From an uncultured Bacteroidales bacterium (lineage in GTDB: Bacteria > Bacteroidota > Bacteroidia > Bacteroidales > F082): a DNA stretch of 53,136 nucleotides. Each line of letters begins with the position of its first letter. Position 1 is the first letter of the stretch. The stretch lies in NCBI GenBank assembly GCA_946408345.1, contig CAMJRR010000017.1, forward strand, positions 1-53,136. The letters are read 5' to 3'. The notes beneath the pieces are model-generated. The model was not told the origin of the DNA and did not search any database. It was given only the letters and a program-made list of their open reading frames with translations. A program made the position numbers and the translations under genes. Shown here in pieces: positions 1 through 6,700 of the stretch.

Positions 1-383
1 TACATGACAATTCATCTTGCTGTCAAAACCATACATCCCCTTTTTAGTTTAGAGTCTAGTGTTGAGAGTTTTGAGTTTGTAGGGCTGTCACATCGTGGCA
101 GTCGCTACTTCATTAGTTTCCCAACAGGTTTCGGTGATGAACAATCATCCTCAAAGAACGGACTGCAAAAGTACAGCTAATTTCAATATGCCGCAAGGGT
201 CTCAAGAAAAAGTTTTTCATTATGCAGGCTTTTGAGTGTATGTCATTCCTGCTAAGGACGTGGGGAGGCGGGAATCTATGCATCCAAAAGCCGTCAATAG
301 TAGCTGTCCGACCTTCTATAGATTCCAAACATCGCATATGCTTCTGCTGGAATGACATAGAAGGTCGAATGGAAACATTACTA
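1..383. other. Intergenic region, repeats only
   Basis: I see no convincing gene here. The stretch holds a short palindrome at 81-104 of the GGGCTGTCAC/GTGGCAGTC family found elsewhere in the window, and a roughly 120-bp element at 239-359 bounded by the inverted arms TATGTCATTCC and GGAATGACATA. An 81-codon reading frame on the minus strand lies over these repeats. It has no recognisable protein features and is not accepted. Confidence 0.7.
239..359. repeat. Palindromic element with GTCATTCC/GGAATGAC ends
   Basis: Perfect 11-bp terminal inverted arms (TATGTCATTCC at 239-249, GGAATGACATA at 349-359) enclose about 100 bp. Inside are further short complementary blocks such as GGAATCTAT and ATAGATTCC. 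The size resembles the 112-bp GTCATTGCGAGG elements at 15540 and 48653, so this may be another family of non-coding palindromic repeat. No transposase is encoded. Confidence 0.6.
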
Positions 384-1547
384 TCAATTTAGCGGGTTCC
401 CAAACCGCAACACATCTTCCTTAGTGATGGTGTCGCCGCAAAAGATGGCCAAGCGCTCTACGATGTTGTGCAACTCACGAATGTTGCCTGTCCATTGGTA
501 TTGCTGTAGCGCTTCCAAAGCATCGGCATCGAAAGTGGGAACAGGCCTGCCCATATCTTGTGCAATGGTTCCCACAAAGCTGTTAACCAGCAACGGAATG
601 TCATCCTTTCGTTCGCGCAAGGGCGGAACTTGGATGACGACGACACTCAAGCGGTGATAGAGGTCTTCGCGGAAGTTGCCTTTCTCTATTTCCGTTTTCA
701 AGTTTTTGTTGGTGGCTGCTAGAATACGGACATTGACATTGATTTCCTTCTCACCGCCTACTCGCACAATCTTGTTCTCCTGCAAGGCACGCAACACCTT
801 GGCCTGAGCCGGAAGGCTCATGTCACCGATTTCGTCCAAGAACAGCGTGCCACCATCGGCCAGTTCAAAGTCGCCTTTTTTCTGTTTGATGGCTGAGGTA
901 AAAGAGCCTTTTTCATGACCAAACAACTGGCTTTCTATCAATTCCGATGGAATGGCTGCGCAGTTAACCTCAATGAATGGTCCGCTACTTCTTGCACTGA
1001 GGTCGTGCAACTGTCGGGCCACGAGTTCTTTGCCAGTGCCGTTTTCACCCGTGATGAGAACGCGGGCATTGGTAGGGGCTACCTTTTCGATCATATCCTT
1101 CACTTCAAGCATCGGTGCCGACTCGCCAATCATCTGGTTTTGGATCTTCACGGCTTTCTTGAGCACCTTGTTCTCGGTGGACAAGTTCTTCTTGTCCAAG
1201 GCGTTTCGCAAAGTGATAAGAAGACGGTTCAGGTCGGGTGGCTTGGGGATGAAGTCGAAAGCACCTTTCTTGATGGCCTCGACAGCTGTTTCGATGGTGC
1301 CGTGGCCTGAGAGCATAATGACGGGCACGTCCGACTCTTTGCGGATAGCTTCCAGCGTCTCAATGCCGTCCATCTCGGGCATTTTGATGTCGCAGAAAAC
1401 TGCATCAAAGTCTTGCTCCTTGATATGTTGCAGGGCTTCCATGCCCGTTGCGGCATCGTCCACTTGATAGCTTTCGTTTTCGAGGATGTCGCGCAGCACG
1501 CGGCGGATAGGGGCCTCGTCGTCGATAATAAGTATTCTTGGCATCAT
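384..1547 (-). CDS. Sigma-54 type response regulator lacking a Fis domain
   Basis: The protein is 387 aa. It begins with a receiver domain (residues about 1-120; IDDE acidic pocket, phospho-acceptor Asp in FCDIKMPE, KPP loop). A sigma-54 AAA+ domain follows (about 140-370) with Walker A GENGTGKE, Walker B TLFLDEIGDM and an arginine-finger region. The loop normally reading GAFTGA is GSFTSA. NtrC-family proteins usually end in a Fis helix-turn-helix; this one stops right after the AAA+ lid (ending RFGNPLN), and none is visible further downstream. It may therefore activate from solution or regulate by protein contact, which is inference. A partner histidine kinase is not in the window. A TATCTTTG promoter box lies only about 13 bp upstream of the start, so the leader is very short. 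Confidence 0.9.
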   Translation of the reverse strand: MMPRILIIDDEAPIRRVLRDILENESYQVDDAATGMEALQHIKEQDFDAVFCDIKMPEMDGIETLEAIRKESDVPVIMLSGHGTIETAVEAIKKGAFDFIPKPPDLNRLLITLRNALDKKNLSTENKVLKKAVKIQNQMIGESAPMLEVKDMIEKVAPTNARVLITGENGTGKELVARQLHDLSARSSGPFIEVNCAAIPSELIESQLFGHEKGSFTSAIKQKKGDFELADGGTLFLDEIGDMSLPAQAKVLRALQENKIVRVGGEKEINVNVRILAATNKNLKTEIEKGNFREDLYHRLSVVVIQVPPLRERKDDIPLLVNSFVGTIAQDMGRPVPTFDADALEALQQYQWTGNIRELHNIVERLAIFCGDTITKEDVLRFGNPLN

Positions 1548-1560
1548 TTTTAATTTTGCG

Positions 1561-1568
1561 CAAAGATA
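1561..1568 (-). promoter_or_regulatory. Promoter -7 box for the response regulator
   Basis: On the minus strand this reads TATCTTTG, an exact TAnnTTTG Bacteroidota -7 box. The gap to the start codon at 1547 implies a leader of only a few nucleotides. Confidence 0.6.
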
Positions 1569-1638
1569 GTGGAATTTTTTGAATGTAGAATGTTTAATGC
1601 TGAAATCGCAGATTCAGCGAAGCTAATTATGGAATGCG

Positions 1639-1690
1639 GAATTTTGAATTTTAAATTTTGAATTTTGAATTTTGAATTTTGAATTTTAAA
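1639..1690. repeat. GAATTTT heptamer tandem repeat
   Basis: About seven near-perfect copies of a 7-bp unit (GAATTTT, with two AAATTTT variants) lie directly upstream of the -7 box of the following gene. They cover the place where a -33 element and upstream promoter contacts would be. Slippage in copy number could alter promoter spacing; that is inference. Confidence 0.8.
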
Positions 1691-1701
1691 TCAAAACTTA
1701 C

Positions 1702-1709
1702 TATTTTTG
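1702..1709 (+). promoter_or_regulatory. Promoter -7 box for the SUMF1-fold gene
   Basis: TATTTTTG matches the TAnnTTTG consensus and lies 18 bp before the ATG at 1728. It also argues against a TTG start at 1707, which would overlap the promoter box. Confidence 0.65.
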
Positions 1710-1727
1710 CCTTCAAATTTTGGAATA

Positions 1728-2588
1728 ATGAAAAGAGTTTTTCTGTTTTTGGGTTTGCTGTTTTTGATGCAATCGCAGGTTTTTGCCCAAGATACGCTTC
1801 CAGCACCTGCTTCCTATCGGGTCAACAAGGTGTCTTTCAATATGGTGCGCGTTGAGAAAGGCGGCTTTTGGATGGGCGCACAGCATAAAGACACTGCTGA
1901 GTTCAACTACGACCGCTATTCGCAAACTGACGAATTGCCGGTGCATTATGTGCAAATGCGCGAGGATTACTATATCGGTCAGACTGAGGTAACCCAGAAA
2001 CTTTGGAAAGCCGTGATGGGCTACAATCCAAGCGTAAAGAAATGCCCGAAACGTCCGGTGACCAATGTCAACTATTTTGAGGTTCAAGAGTTTCTGAGGC
2101 GCATCGACAGCATTTCAGGGATGCATTTCCGGTTACCGACAGAGGAGGAATGGGAATATGCAGCACGTGGCGGGGCATATTCGCGAGGGTATATTTACAG
2201 CGGCAGTGACGAAGTGGACCGCGTGGCCTGGCACAATGGGAATGCTTCAAAGCTGAAGAAGGTAAAAAAACGGGCTGCCAATGAGTTGGGAATCTATGAT
2301 ATGAGTGGCAACGTGTGGGAGTGGTGCTCAACGAAATACCGTTTTTTTGATGCTGAGCGCAACACAAAACTAGGAAAAGATGGAGAAATGTATATCATAC
2401 GTGGTGGCGCATGGCAACTGCCTAAGACCTCGTGCCGTGTGTCGTGGCGTGGCAAACGCCTGCCCGAATTGAAGAACTCTTTTGGAGGGTTCAGATTGTG
2501 TTTGGACGCCAAGTATGTAAAGGAAGCCGAAGAGGATGAGCCCGAAATATTAATGAAAGAGCCTGAAGGCAAGGAAGGGGAGGAATAG
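1728..2588 (+). CDS. Secreted SUMF1/FGE-fold protein
   Basis: The protein is 286 aa. I chose the ATG at 1728 because an earlier TTG frame overlaps the promoter. Residues 1-21 form a Sec signal peptide ending VFAQ; there is no lipobox. The rest is a formylglycine-generating-enzyme-type (SUMF1/PvdO/GldK) fold: GGFWMG, YYIGQTEVTQKLWKAVMG, RLPTEEEWEYAARGG, YDMSGNVWEWC, IRGGAW and GGFRLCLD. In true FGE two catalytic cysteines lie near the RGG block; here only one (TSCRVSW) is visible, so sulfatase activation is unlikely. A structural role like that of GldK/PorK in T9SS is possible, but the protein is much shorter than GldK and no other gld/por gene is adjacent. The tail is highly acidic. It converges on the minus-strand gene that follows, 4 bp away. 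Confidence 0.85.
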   Translation: MKRVFLFLGLLFLMQSQVFAQDTLPAPASYRVNKVSFNMVRVEKGGFWMGAQHKDTAEFNYDRYSQTDELPVHYVQMREDYYIGQTEVTQKLWKAVMGYNPSVKKCPKRPVTNVNYFEVQEFLRRIDSISGMHFRLPTEEEWEYAARGGAYSRGYIYSGSDEVDRVAWHNGNASKLKKVKKRAANELGIYDMSGNVWEWCSTKYRFFDAERNTKLGKDGEMYIIRGGAWQLPKTSCRVSWRGKRLPELKNSFGGFRLCLDAKYVKEAEEDEPEILMKEPEGKEGEE

Positions 2589-2592
2589 CCTC

Positions 2593-3024
2593 TTACGGCG
2601 TCAATCGTAGTTTTTTGTTCCTATAATTAATGACGGCTTTGTGGCGTTTCAGTAAATCCCCGCCAATAATGCCGTCAATGCGGGGTAGGCCGAGCTTGCC
2701 ATACATTTCATGGATGTTCTCCAAGTCCAAAGCGACGGCCTCATAATCATGAATTTCCAATTCTCCTAATGAAAAAATATCAATTTTGAATGTTGCGCTC
2801 TCCAAGTCGGAACTGCCTACGCCGGCGGTTAGGCCTTCTTTTTTCTCAAAGGTCAAGCCCTCGATGAAGGTGGAAATGGTTTTGGGGTCGAAGACTGAGC
2901 GTGAGGCACCCGTGTCAATGAGGAAATGGGCTTCCTTACTATGAATCAGTCCCTGAACCATAATATGGAAGCCTTCTCCTTCAATGTCAAGTAGTTGTAG
3001 CGGAACTTCAATGTAGCGTCGCAT
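2593..3024 (-). CDS. Retropepsin-like aspartic protease domain protein
   Basis: The protein is 143 aa. The catalytic motif of clan AA aspartic proteases is visible as HFLIDTGASRSVFD near residue 37. The C-terminal signature is IIGGDLLKRHKAVINYRNKKLRL, where a short catalytic-domain fold closes with a beta strand. One such domain per chain means it would act as a homodimer, as in retropepsins. No signal peptide or membrane segment is seen, so it is probably cytoplasmic. Its start lies 2 bp after the stop of the LOG-family gene on the same strand, so the two are almost certainly co-transcribed. The substrate is unknown. Confidence 0.8.
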   Translation of the reverse strand: MRRYIEVPLQLLDIEGEGFHIMVQGLIHSKEAHFLIDTGASRSVFDPKTISTFIEGLTFEKKEGLTAGVGSSDLESATFKIDIFSLGELEIHDYEAVALDLENIHEMYGKLGLPRIDGIIGGDLLKRHKAVINYRNKKLRLTP

Positions 3025-3026
3025 AA

Positions 3027-3746
3027 TTAGAAGTTAGGCTTGATAGCGTATTTCTTATAAAAGTCTGTGATGACATCGACAGCCTCGTCGGCGGTGTCAA
3101 CGATGTGGAAAATCTCGAAATCGTCCTCTTTGATCATCTTGTTTTCGAGTAGGTTCTTACGGAACCAGTCGATGAGGCCTTCCCAGAATTCTTTACCGAC
3201 GAGTACGACAGGGAAGTCCACCATTTTGTTGGTCTGGATAAGGGTTATGGCCTCAGAGAGTTCATCGAGCGTGCCAAAGCCTCCAGGCATGGCGATGTAG
3301 CCTTGGGCATAGCGCATAAAGATGGTCTTGCGGACAAAGAAATAGTCAAAATTGATGGATTTGTCGTGGTCAATGTAAGGGTTGAAATGTTGCTCGAAGG
3401 GTAGGGTGATGTTCAGTCCCACGCTGGTGGCACCGCCTTCATAAGCGCCTTTGTTGCCGGCTTCCATGATACCTGGGCCGCCGCCCGTGATGATGCCGAA
3501 CCCGAAATCAGCGAGTTTCTTGGCGATGTCAACAGCCATCTCGTAGTATTTGTCGCCAGGTTGGGTACGTGCCGAACCGAATATGGCCACGCATGGCCCC
3601 ATATGCGAAAGCTTTTCCATACCTTCCACGAACTCGGCCATAATCTTGAAAACCGACCATGAGTCGTGGGTCTTGATATCGTTCCATGATTTGGGATGGA
3701 AACTGCTTCTGATGATTTGTTCTTCTTTTTGGGTGATAGTAGGCAT
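3027..3746 (-). CDS. LOG-family (TIGR00730) Rossmann-fold protein
   Basis: The protein is 239 aa. The diagnostic motifs of the LOG family (often misnamed lysine decarboxylase) are present: FGSAR near residue 57, ITGGGPGIMEAGNKGA and PGGFGTLDE. Characterised members are nucleoside-5'-monophosphate phosphoribohydrolases that release the base from AMP-like substrates, including cytokinin precursors in plants and some bacteria. The bacterial physiological role is mostly unsettled. The N-terminus (about 45 residues) extends beyond the core domain. It is the first gene of a two-gene unit with the aspartic protease domain protein. Confidence 0.88.
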   Translation of the reverse strand: MPTITQKEEQIIRSSFHPKSWNDIKTHDSWSVFKIMAEFVEGMEKLSHMGPCVAIFGSARTQPGDKYYEMAVDIAKKLADFGFGIITGGGPGIMEAGNKGAYEGGATSVGLNITLPFEQHFNPYIDHDKSINFDYFFVRKTIFMRYAQGYIAMPGGFGTLDELSEAITLIQTNKMVDFPVVLVGKEFWEGLIDWFRKNLLENKMIKEDDFEIFHIVDTADEAVDVITDFYKKYAIKPNF

Positions 3747-3791
3747 GATTTTCAGTTGGTAGTTGTTTGTTGTTCAGTTGTGAATCGTATG

Positions 3792-3844
3792 GACTGTCAC
3801 ATTGATTTGCTTCGCTTTATCGAATTTTTCGATTTGTGGCAGTC
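3792..3844. repeat. Palindromic repeat, CTGTCAC/GTGGCAG family
   Basis: Arms GACTGTCACA (3792-3801) and TGTGGCAGTC (3835-3844) can pair with one wobble. An inner ATCGAATTTTTCGAT block adds more pairing. Related copies occur at 81, 10854, 47981 and 52612. It lies between the LOG gene and the tRNA-Gly promoter. Confidence 0.6.
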
Positions 3845-3885
3845 GAAAAAATTATGTTTTATGTTTGCAGAATGACAAATTTCTG

Positions 3886-3893
3886 TATTTTTG
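3886..3893 (+). promoter_or_regulatory. tRNA-Gly promoter -7 box
   Basis: TATTTTTG matches TAnnTTTG, with a TTTG -33-like element at 3864-3867, about 18 bp upstream. The mature tRNA begins 12 bp downstream. Confidence 0.7.
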
Positions 3894-3905
3894 CAGCCGA
3901 TAAAC

Positions 3906-3978
3906 GCGAATGTAGCTCAGTTGGTAGAGCATCAGCTTCCCAAGCTGAGGGTCGCGGGTTCGAACCCCGTTATTCGCT
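3906..3978 (+). tRNA. tRNA-Gly (CCC)
   Basis: A 73-nt cloverleaf. The acceptor GCGAATG pairs with TATTCGC (one G-T wobble), the D-arm is GCTCAGTTGGTAGAGC, and the anticodon stem TCAGC/GCTGA encloses loop TTCCCAA with anticodon CCC. The T-arm is GCGGG-TTCGAAC-CCCGT. The discriminator base is T, as usual for tRNA-Gly. The 3' CCA is not encoded. It has its own promoter and a hairpin terminator. Confidence 0.95.
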
Positions 3979-3990
3979 CTGAATGGACAC

Positions 3991-4029
3991 AATGTAGAGA
4001 CGCGCGATGGCACGTCTCTACATTTTTTT
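3991..4029 (+). terminator. tRNA-Gly terminator (GTAGAGACG palindrome)
   Basis: A 12-bp perfect stem, AATGTAGAGACG (3991-4002) with CGTCTCTACATT (4013-4024), followed by a T-run. The stem belongs to a family of GTAGAGACG...CGTCTCTAC palindromes that recurs at 6648, 44114 and 47828. It may also end the convergent SPFH gene. Confidence 0.85.
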
Positions 4030-4031
4030 GT

Positions 4032-5288
4032 TTATTCCACAGGTGTACCGCACTCGGGGCAGAACTTTCCTGTCACTTCAGTGCCGCAATTGGGACATCT
4101 CTTCGGTCCAACGGCTACTAAGGGTGTGCCGCATTCAGGGCAGAATTTCCCGTTGCTTTCCGTGCCGCATTTCGGGCATTTCATCATTTTCTTGGGAGCT
4201 GGAGCGGGTGTGCCACATTCAGGACAGAACTTGCCGGTGATTATTGTACCACATTTCGGGCAAGGAACGCCTTTAGCTTGCTGTTGGTTGTATGGGTCAT
4301 AGTTGGCCTGTTGGCTTTGGCCGTTCCATGCGTTTTGCATAGTGCTGCCCGTCATACCTCCAGAGCCCATATTGGCCATGCCAACGCCCATAAAGCCGCC
4401 CATCGCACCATTTTCATTGCCTGCAGCGGTTTCCATCACATCAATAATCTTGCCTTGCTGCATCATATTGTTTGTGCTGTATTCGTAGCGGTCAATTTTC
4501 TTCTGGCTGGCATCGTCCAACGAGACCGACTCGATGGTGAAACTGACCAGACGCACACCACGGGCACGGATGGGCTCGTCGAAGACCTTCTCGTCCATAG
4601 CTTGCTTAATCTCATCGGTATAACTCGGCAGTTCGAGGACAGGTACCCGGTGCTTACTATTGCCCATCTCATTGAGTACGTTTTGGAAAGAAGCCATCAC
4701 CTCGCTACGCATCTGCTCGGTGATGTCGCCCTTGCGGATGATGTTGGCAGTGCCGGCATGGTTGCGCATAAAGATGCCCATATCGTCCAAACGGAAGGTG
4801 TATTTGCCATAGCAACGTACGTTGACACCCATAGGCATCAGCGAGTTGGTCATCTGGTTGGGAATAGCGTGTGACCAGTCTTGGAACGGAACGGGCGTTG
4901 CTGTTCCAAACTTGTTATCGAGGATTTCCTTGGCATTGAAGTAGAACACGGCCTGCTCCTTTGCGGGTGTCCCGCCATAGGTGAAACGTTGCCACATTTC
5001 TTTGAAGACCGGACCGAATTCGCCTGCAAAGAACGAAGGCGATGAGGATTTGTCGAAGGTATAGACGCCTTCTTCAGCAGTGGCATCGAGCACGACACCG
5101 CTATCGTAGATGACCGCTACCTGACCGGGTGCCACGATGACGCGGCTGTTCTTGGAGATTTGTCCCGACTTGGTGGTTTGCTTCACCATCAGGGTGTCCA
5201 TATCCATATTGTCACATTTGATGAGGTCTAACCATTGGTCGCTCAAGGTGCCCCCGATAGAGCCTGCTATTGCTTTAATAAGTCCCAT
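4032..5288 (-). CDS. SPFH-domain protein with three C-terminal zinc ribbons
   Basis: The protein is 418 aa and resembles the YdjI/'virion core protein' type of SPFH (stomatin/prohibitin/flotillin) protein. Residues about 25-265 form the SPFH part, including the blocks VIVAPGQVAVIYDSG and YGKYTFRLDDM. A Gly/Met/Gln/Asn-rich linker follows (about 285-340). The end carries three zinc ribbons, each of the form CPxCGT...GKFCPECGTP. There is no signal peptide or clear membrane helix. SPFH proteins form membrane-associated scaffolds; the ribbons may bind metal or partners. It lies downstream of the TIM44-like zinc-ribbon gene on the same strand, 240 bp apart, which suggests a functional link. Confidence 0.88.
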   Translation of the reverse strand: MGLIKAIAGSIGGTLSDQWLDLIKCDNMDMDTLMVKQTTKSGQISKNSRVIVAPGQVAVIYDSGVVLDATAEEGVYTFDKSSSPSFFAGEFGPVFKEMWQRFTYGGTPAKEQAVFYFNAKEILDNKFGTATPVPFQDWSHAIPNQMTNSLMPMGVNVRCYGKYTFRLDDMGIFMRNHAGTANIIRKGDITEQMRSEVMASFQNVLNEMGNSKHRVPVLELPSYTDEIKQAMDEKVFDEPIRARGVRLVSFTIESVSLDDASQKKIDRYEYSTNNMMQQGKIIDVMETAAGNENGAMGGFMGVGMANMGSGGMTGSTMQNAWNGQSQQANYDPYNQQQAKGVPCPKCGTIITGKFCPECGTPAPAPKKMMKCPKCGTESNGKFCPECGTPLVAVGPKRCPNCGTEVTGKFCPECGTPVE

Positions 5289-5528
5289 AGTGTGTTTTGT
5301 TTTATTGTTTATTGTTTAATTGTTTATAATTTCAAGATTTCAAGATTTAAAATTCAAAGATTTAACTTCTTACTGATAACTCCTAACTTTCAACTTTCAA
5401 CTCACCCTCTGGATTGCTTCGTGCCTCGCAATGACGCAAAGCGGCAACTCACAACTCCCAACTCCCAACTCAAACCTCAAACCTCATACCTCATACCTCA
5501 TACCTCCTACTTCATACCTCAATAACTC
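5289..5528. repeat. Spacer filled with simple and dispersed repeats
   Basis: Three repeat types lie here. 5331-5365 is an A/T-rich AAGATTT array. 5413-5447 is one arm (GATTGCTTCGTGCCTCGCAA) of the GTCATTGCGAGG palindrome family. 5449-5527 is a C/T/A-only array of AACTCCCAACT and CTCATACCT units, about nine in all. I see no gene or clear promoter. Confidence 0.75.
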
Positions 5529-6428
5529 TCAACTCCTAGAATGAATATCCGTCAAAACCCAATCATGTTCGCCATTGGTGATGACACTGCCACAATAGGC
5601 GCATTGTCCCGAAGAGGTGATTTCTGTCGGAGCGCCGCAGTTGGGGCAGTTGGTGATGGTGTTGCCTTTTTTGCCAGGATCCGTCTTCAGGCCGGCTTTA
5701 CGGTTGAAAACCATCTCGTATTTCATATACCAGTCGCGGTTGGGATCACTTTCCAAAACCTTTTTTGTCTCATCGTCAATGACATAGTCTCGCATTACGG
5801 CATTGAGCCATACGATGAGCACTTCCTTGTCGCCGTCTTGGCGGAACGAATGCAGTGAGCAGTGCTTGATGCCAATTTTTTCCACTACGTTGGTTTTGCC
5901 CAGTCGGATGTATTCGTCCAATTGCTGCTTGTGTTGGTTGAACAGCGTCTCGCTTTCAAACGGACGGATGGGTTTCCAATCCTTGGTGGTCCAAGCTTCT
6001 TGGATTTTCATAAATACTTCTCTGGCAAATCCGATAAACTTGTCTGAAGAGAAGTCTGGGTCGATGGTATGGATTTCATCGGCTACGATGCTGGTGTAAT
6101 CCATAGTGACGTCGGTGTCGGCCTGTTGGTTCACGCTTTCATTAATATAGGTGGGGTCTTTGGATTTTTTCTTCATAATGCTATAGACAAGGATGATAAT
6201 AACCACCACGATTAAACCCAATATAGGACTTTCGATGAACAAATTGATGAGCCAGCCAATAAGCACACCTAAATCGAAATCGCCGCCAATATTTTCACCT
6301 CCGCTGCCAGAATTATAGCGGTTTTGGTTACCTACATCGCCAAAAGTAGTGACACAAATGAGAAAAGCCAACACTGTCAGCAATAAGGGGAAATATCCTT
6401 TTAACTTGTTGAAATTGAATTTCTTCAT
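5529..6428 (-). CDS. TIM44-like domain membrane protein with zinc ribbon
   Basis: The protein is 299 aa. Two hydrophobic segments are visible: residues about 12-30 (an N-terminal anchor or signal) and about 52-85 (IGWLINLFIESPILGLIVVV and on). A Gly/Asn-rich link separates them. Residues about 115-265 look like a TIM44/MRPL45-like domain, with an alpha-helical start (FIGFAREVFMKIQEAWTTKDW) followed by a sheet that includes EVLIVWLNAVMRDYVID. The C-terminus has a single zinc ribbon, CPNCGAP...CAYCGS. In Bacteroidota such proteins often sit beside SPFH zinc-ribbon proteins, as here. The biochemical role is unknown. The promoter box is at 6466-6473. Confidence 0.8.
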   Translation of the reverse strand: MKKFNFNKLKGYFPLLLTVLAFLICVTTFGDVGNQNRYNSGSGGENIGGDFDLGVLIGWLINLFIESPILGLIVVVIIILVYSIMKKKSKDPTYINESVNQQADTDVTMDYTSIVADEIHTIDPDFSSDKFIGFAREVFMKIQEAWTTKDWKPIRPFESETLFNQHKQQLDEYIRLGKTNVVEKIGIKHCSLHSFRQDGDKEVLIVWLNAVMRDYVIDDETKKVLESDPNRDWYMKYEMVFNRKAGLKTDPGKKGNTITNCPNCGAPTEITSSGQCAYCGSVITNGEHDWVLTDIHSRS

Positions 6429-6465
6429 ATGAAGAGATGGAAATGAATTAGATTAGTATTGCCTA

Positions 6466-6473
6466 CAAAAATA
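6466..6473 (-). promoter_or_regulatory. Promoter -7 box for the TIM44-like gene
   Basis: The minus strand reads TATTTTTG, an exact TAnnTTTG match, 38 bp before the start codon at 6428. It is divergent from the tRNA-Val promoter at 6517. Confidence 0.6.
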
Positions 6474-6516
6474 ATGAAAAAAGCATAAATATGGTTGAAA
6501 AAAGAGAAAAAAGTCC

Positions 6517-6524
6517 TATTTTTG
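6517..6524 (+). promoter_or_regulatory. tRNA-Val promoter -7 box
   Basis: TATTTTTG lies 41 bp before the first base of the tRNA and has the same GCAG continuation seen after the tRNA-Gly box. Confidence 0.65.
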
Positions 6525-6564
6525 CAGCGCGAAATGACCCATATGCCCTCATAAAAAGGGAATC

Positions 6565-6639
6565 GGGAGCTTAGCTCAGTTGGTTCAGAGCATCGCCCTT
6601 ACAAGGCGGGGGTCGTTGGTTCGAGTCCAACAGTTCCCA
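6565..6639 (+). tRNA. tRNA-Val (TAC)
   Basis: A 75-nt cloverleaf. The acceptor GGGAGCT pairs with AGTTCCC, the D-arm is GCTCAGTTGGTTCAGAGC, and the anticodon stem TCGCC/GGCGG encloses loop CTTACAA with anticodon TAC. The T-loop is GTTCGAGT. The discriminator is A. CCA is not encoded. Confidence 0.95.
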
Positions 6640-6647
6640 CAAAAACA

Positions 6648-6684
6648 GTAGAGACGCGCTGAGGCACGTCTCTACGTTGTTTTT
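6648..6684 (+). terminator. tRNA-Val terminator (GTAGAGACG palindrome)
   Basis: GTAGAGACG (6648-6656) pairs perfectly with CGTCTCTAC (6667-6675), and GTTGTTTTT follows. It is the same palindrome family as the tRNA-Gly terminator and faces the end of the convergent T9SS cargo gene. Confidence 0.8.
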
Positions 6685-6700
6685 ATAAGGTATAGTTCCT

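Noticed and set aside
113..358. 81-codon minus-strand reading frame
   Set aside because: It overlaps a palindromic repeat, has no signal or domain features and no promoter; it is most likely chance.
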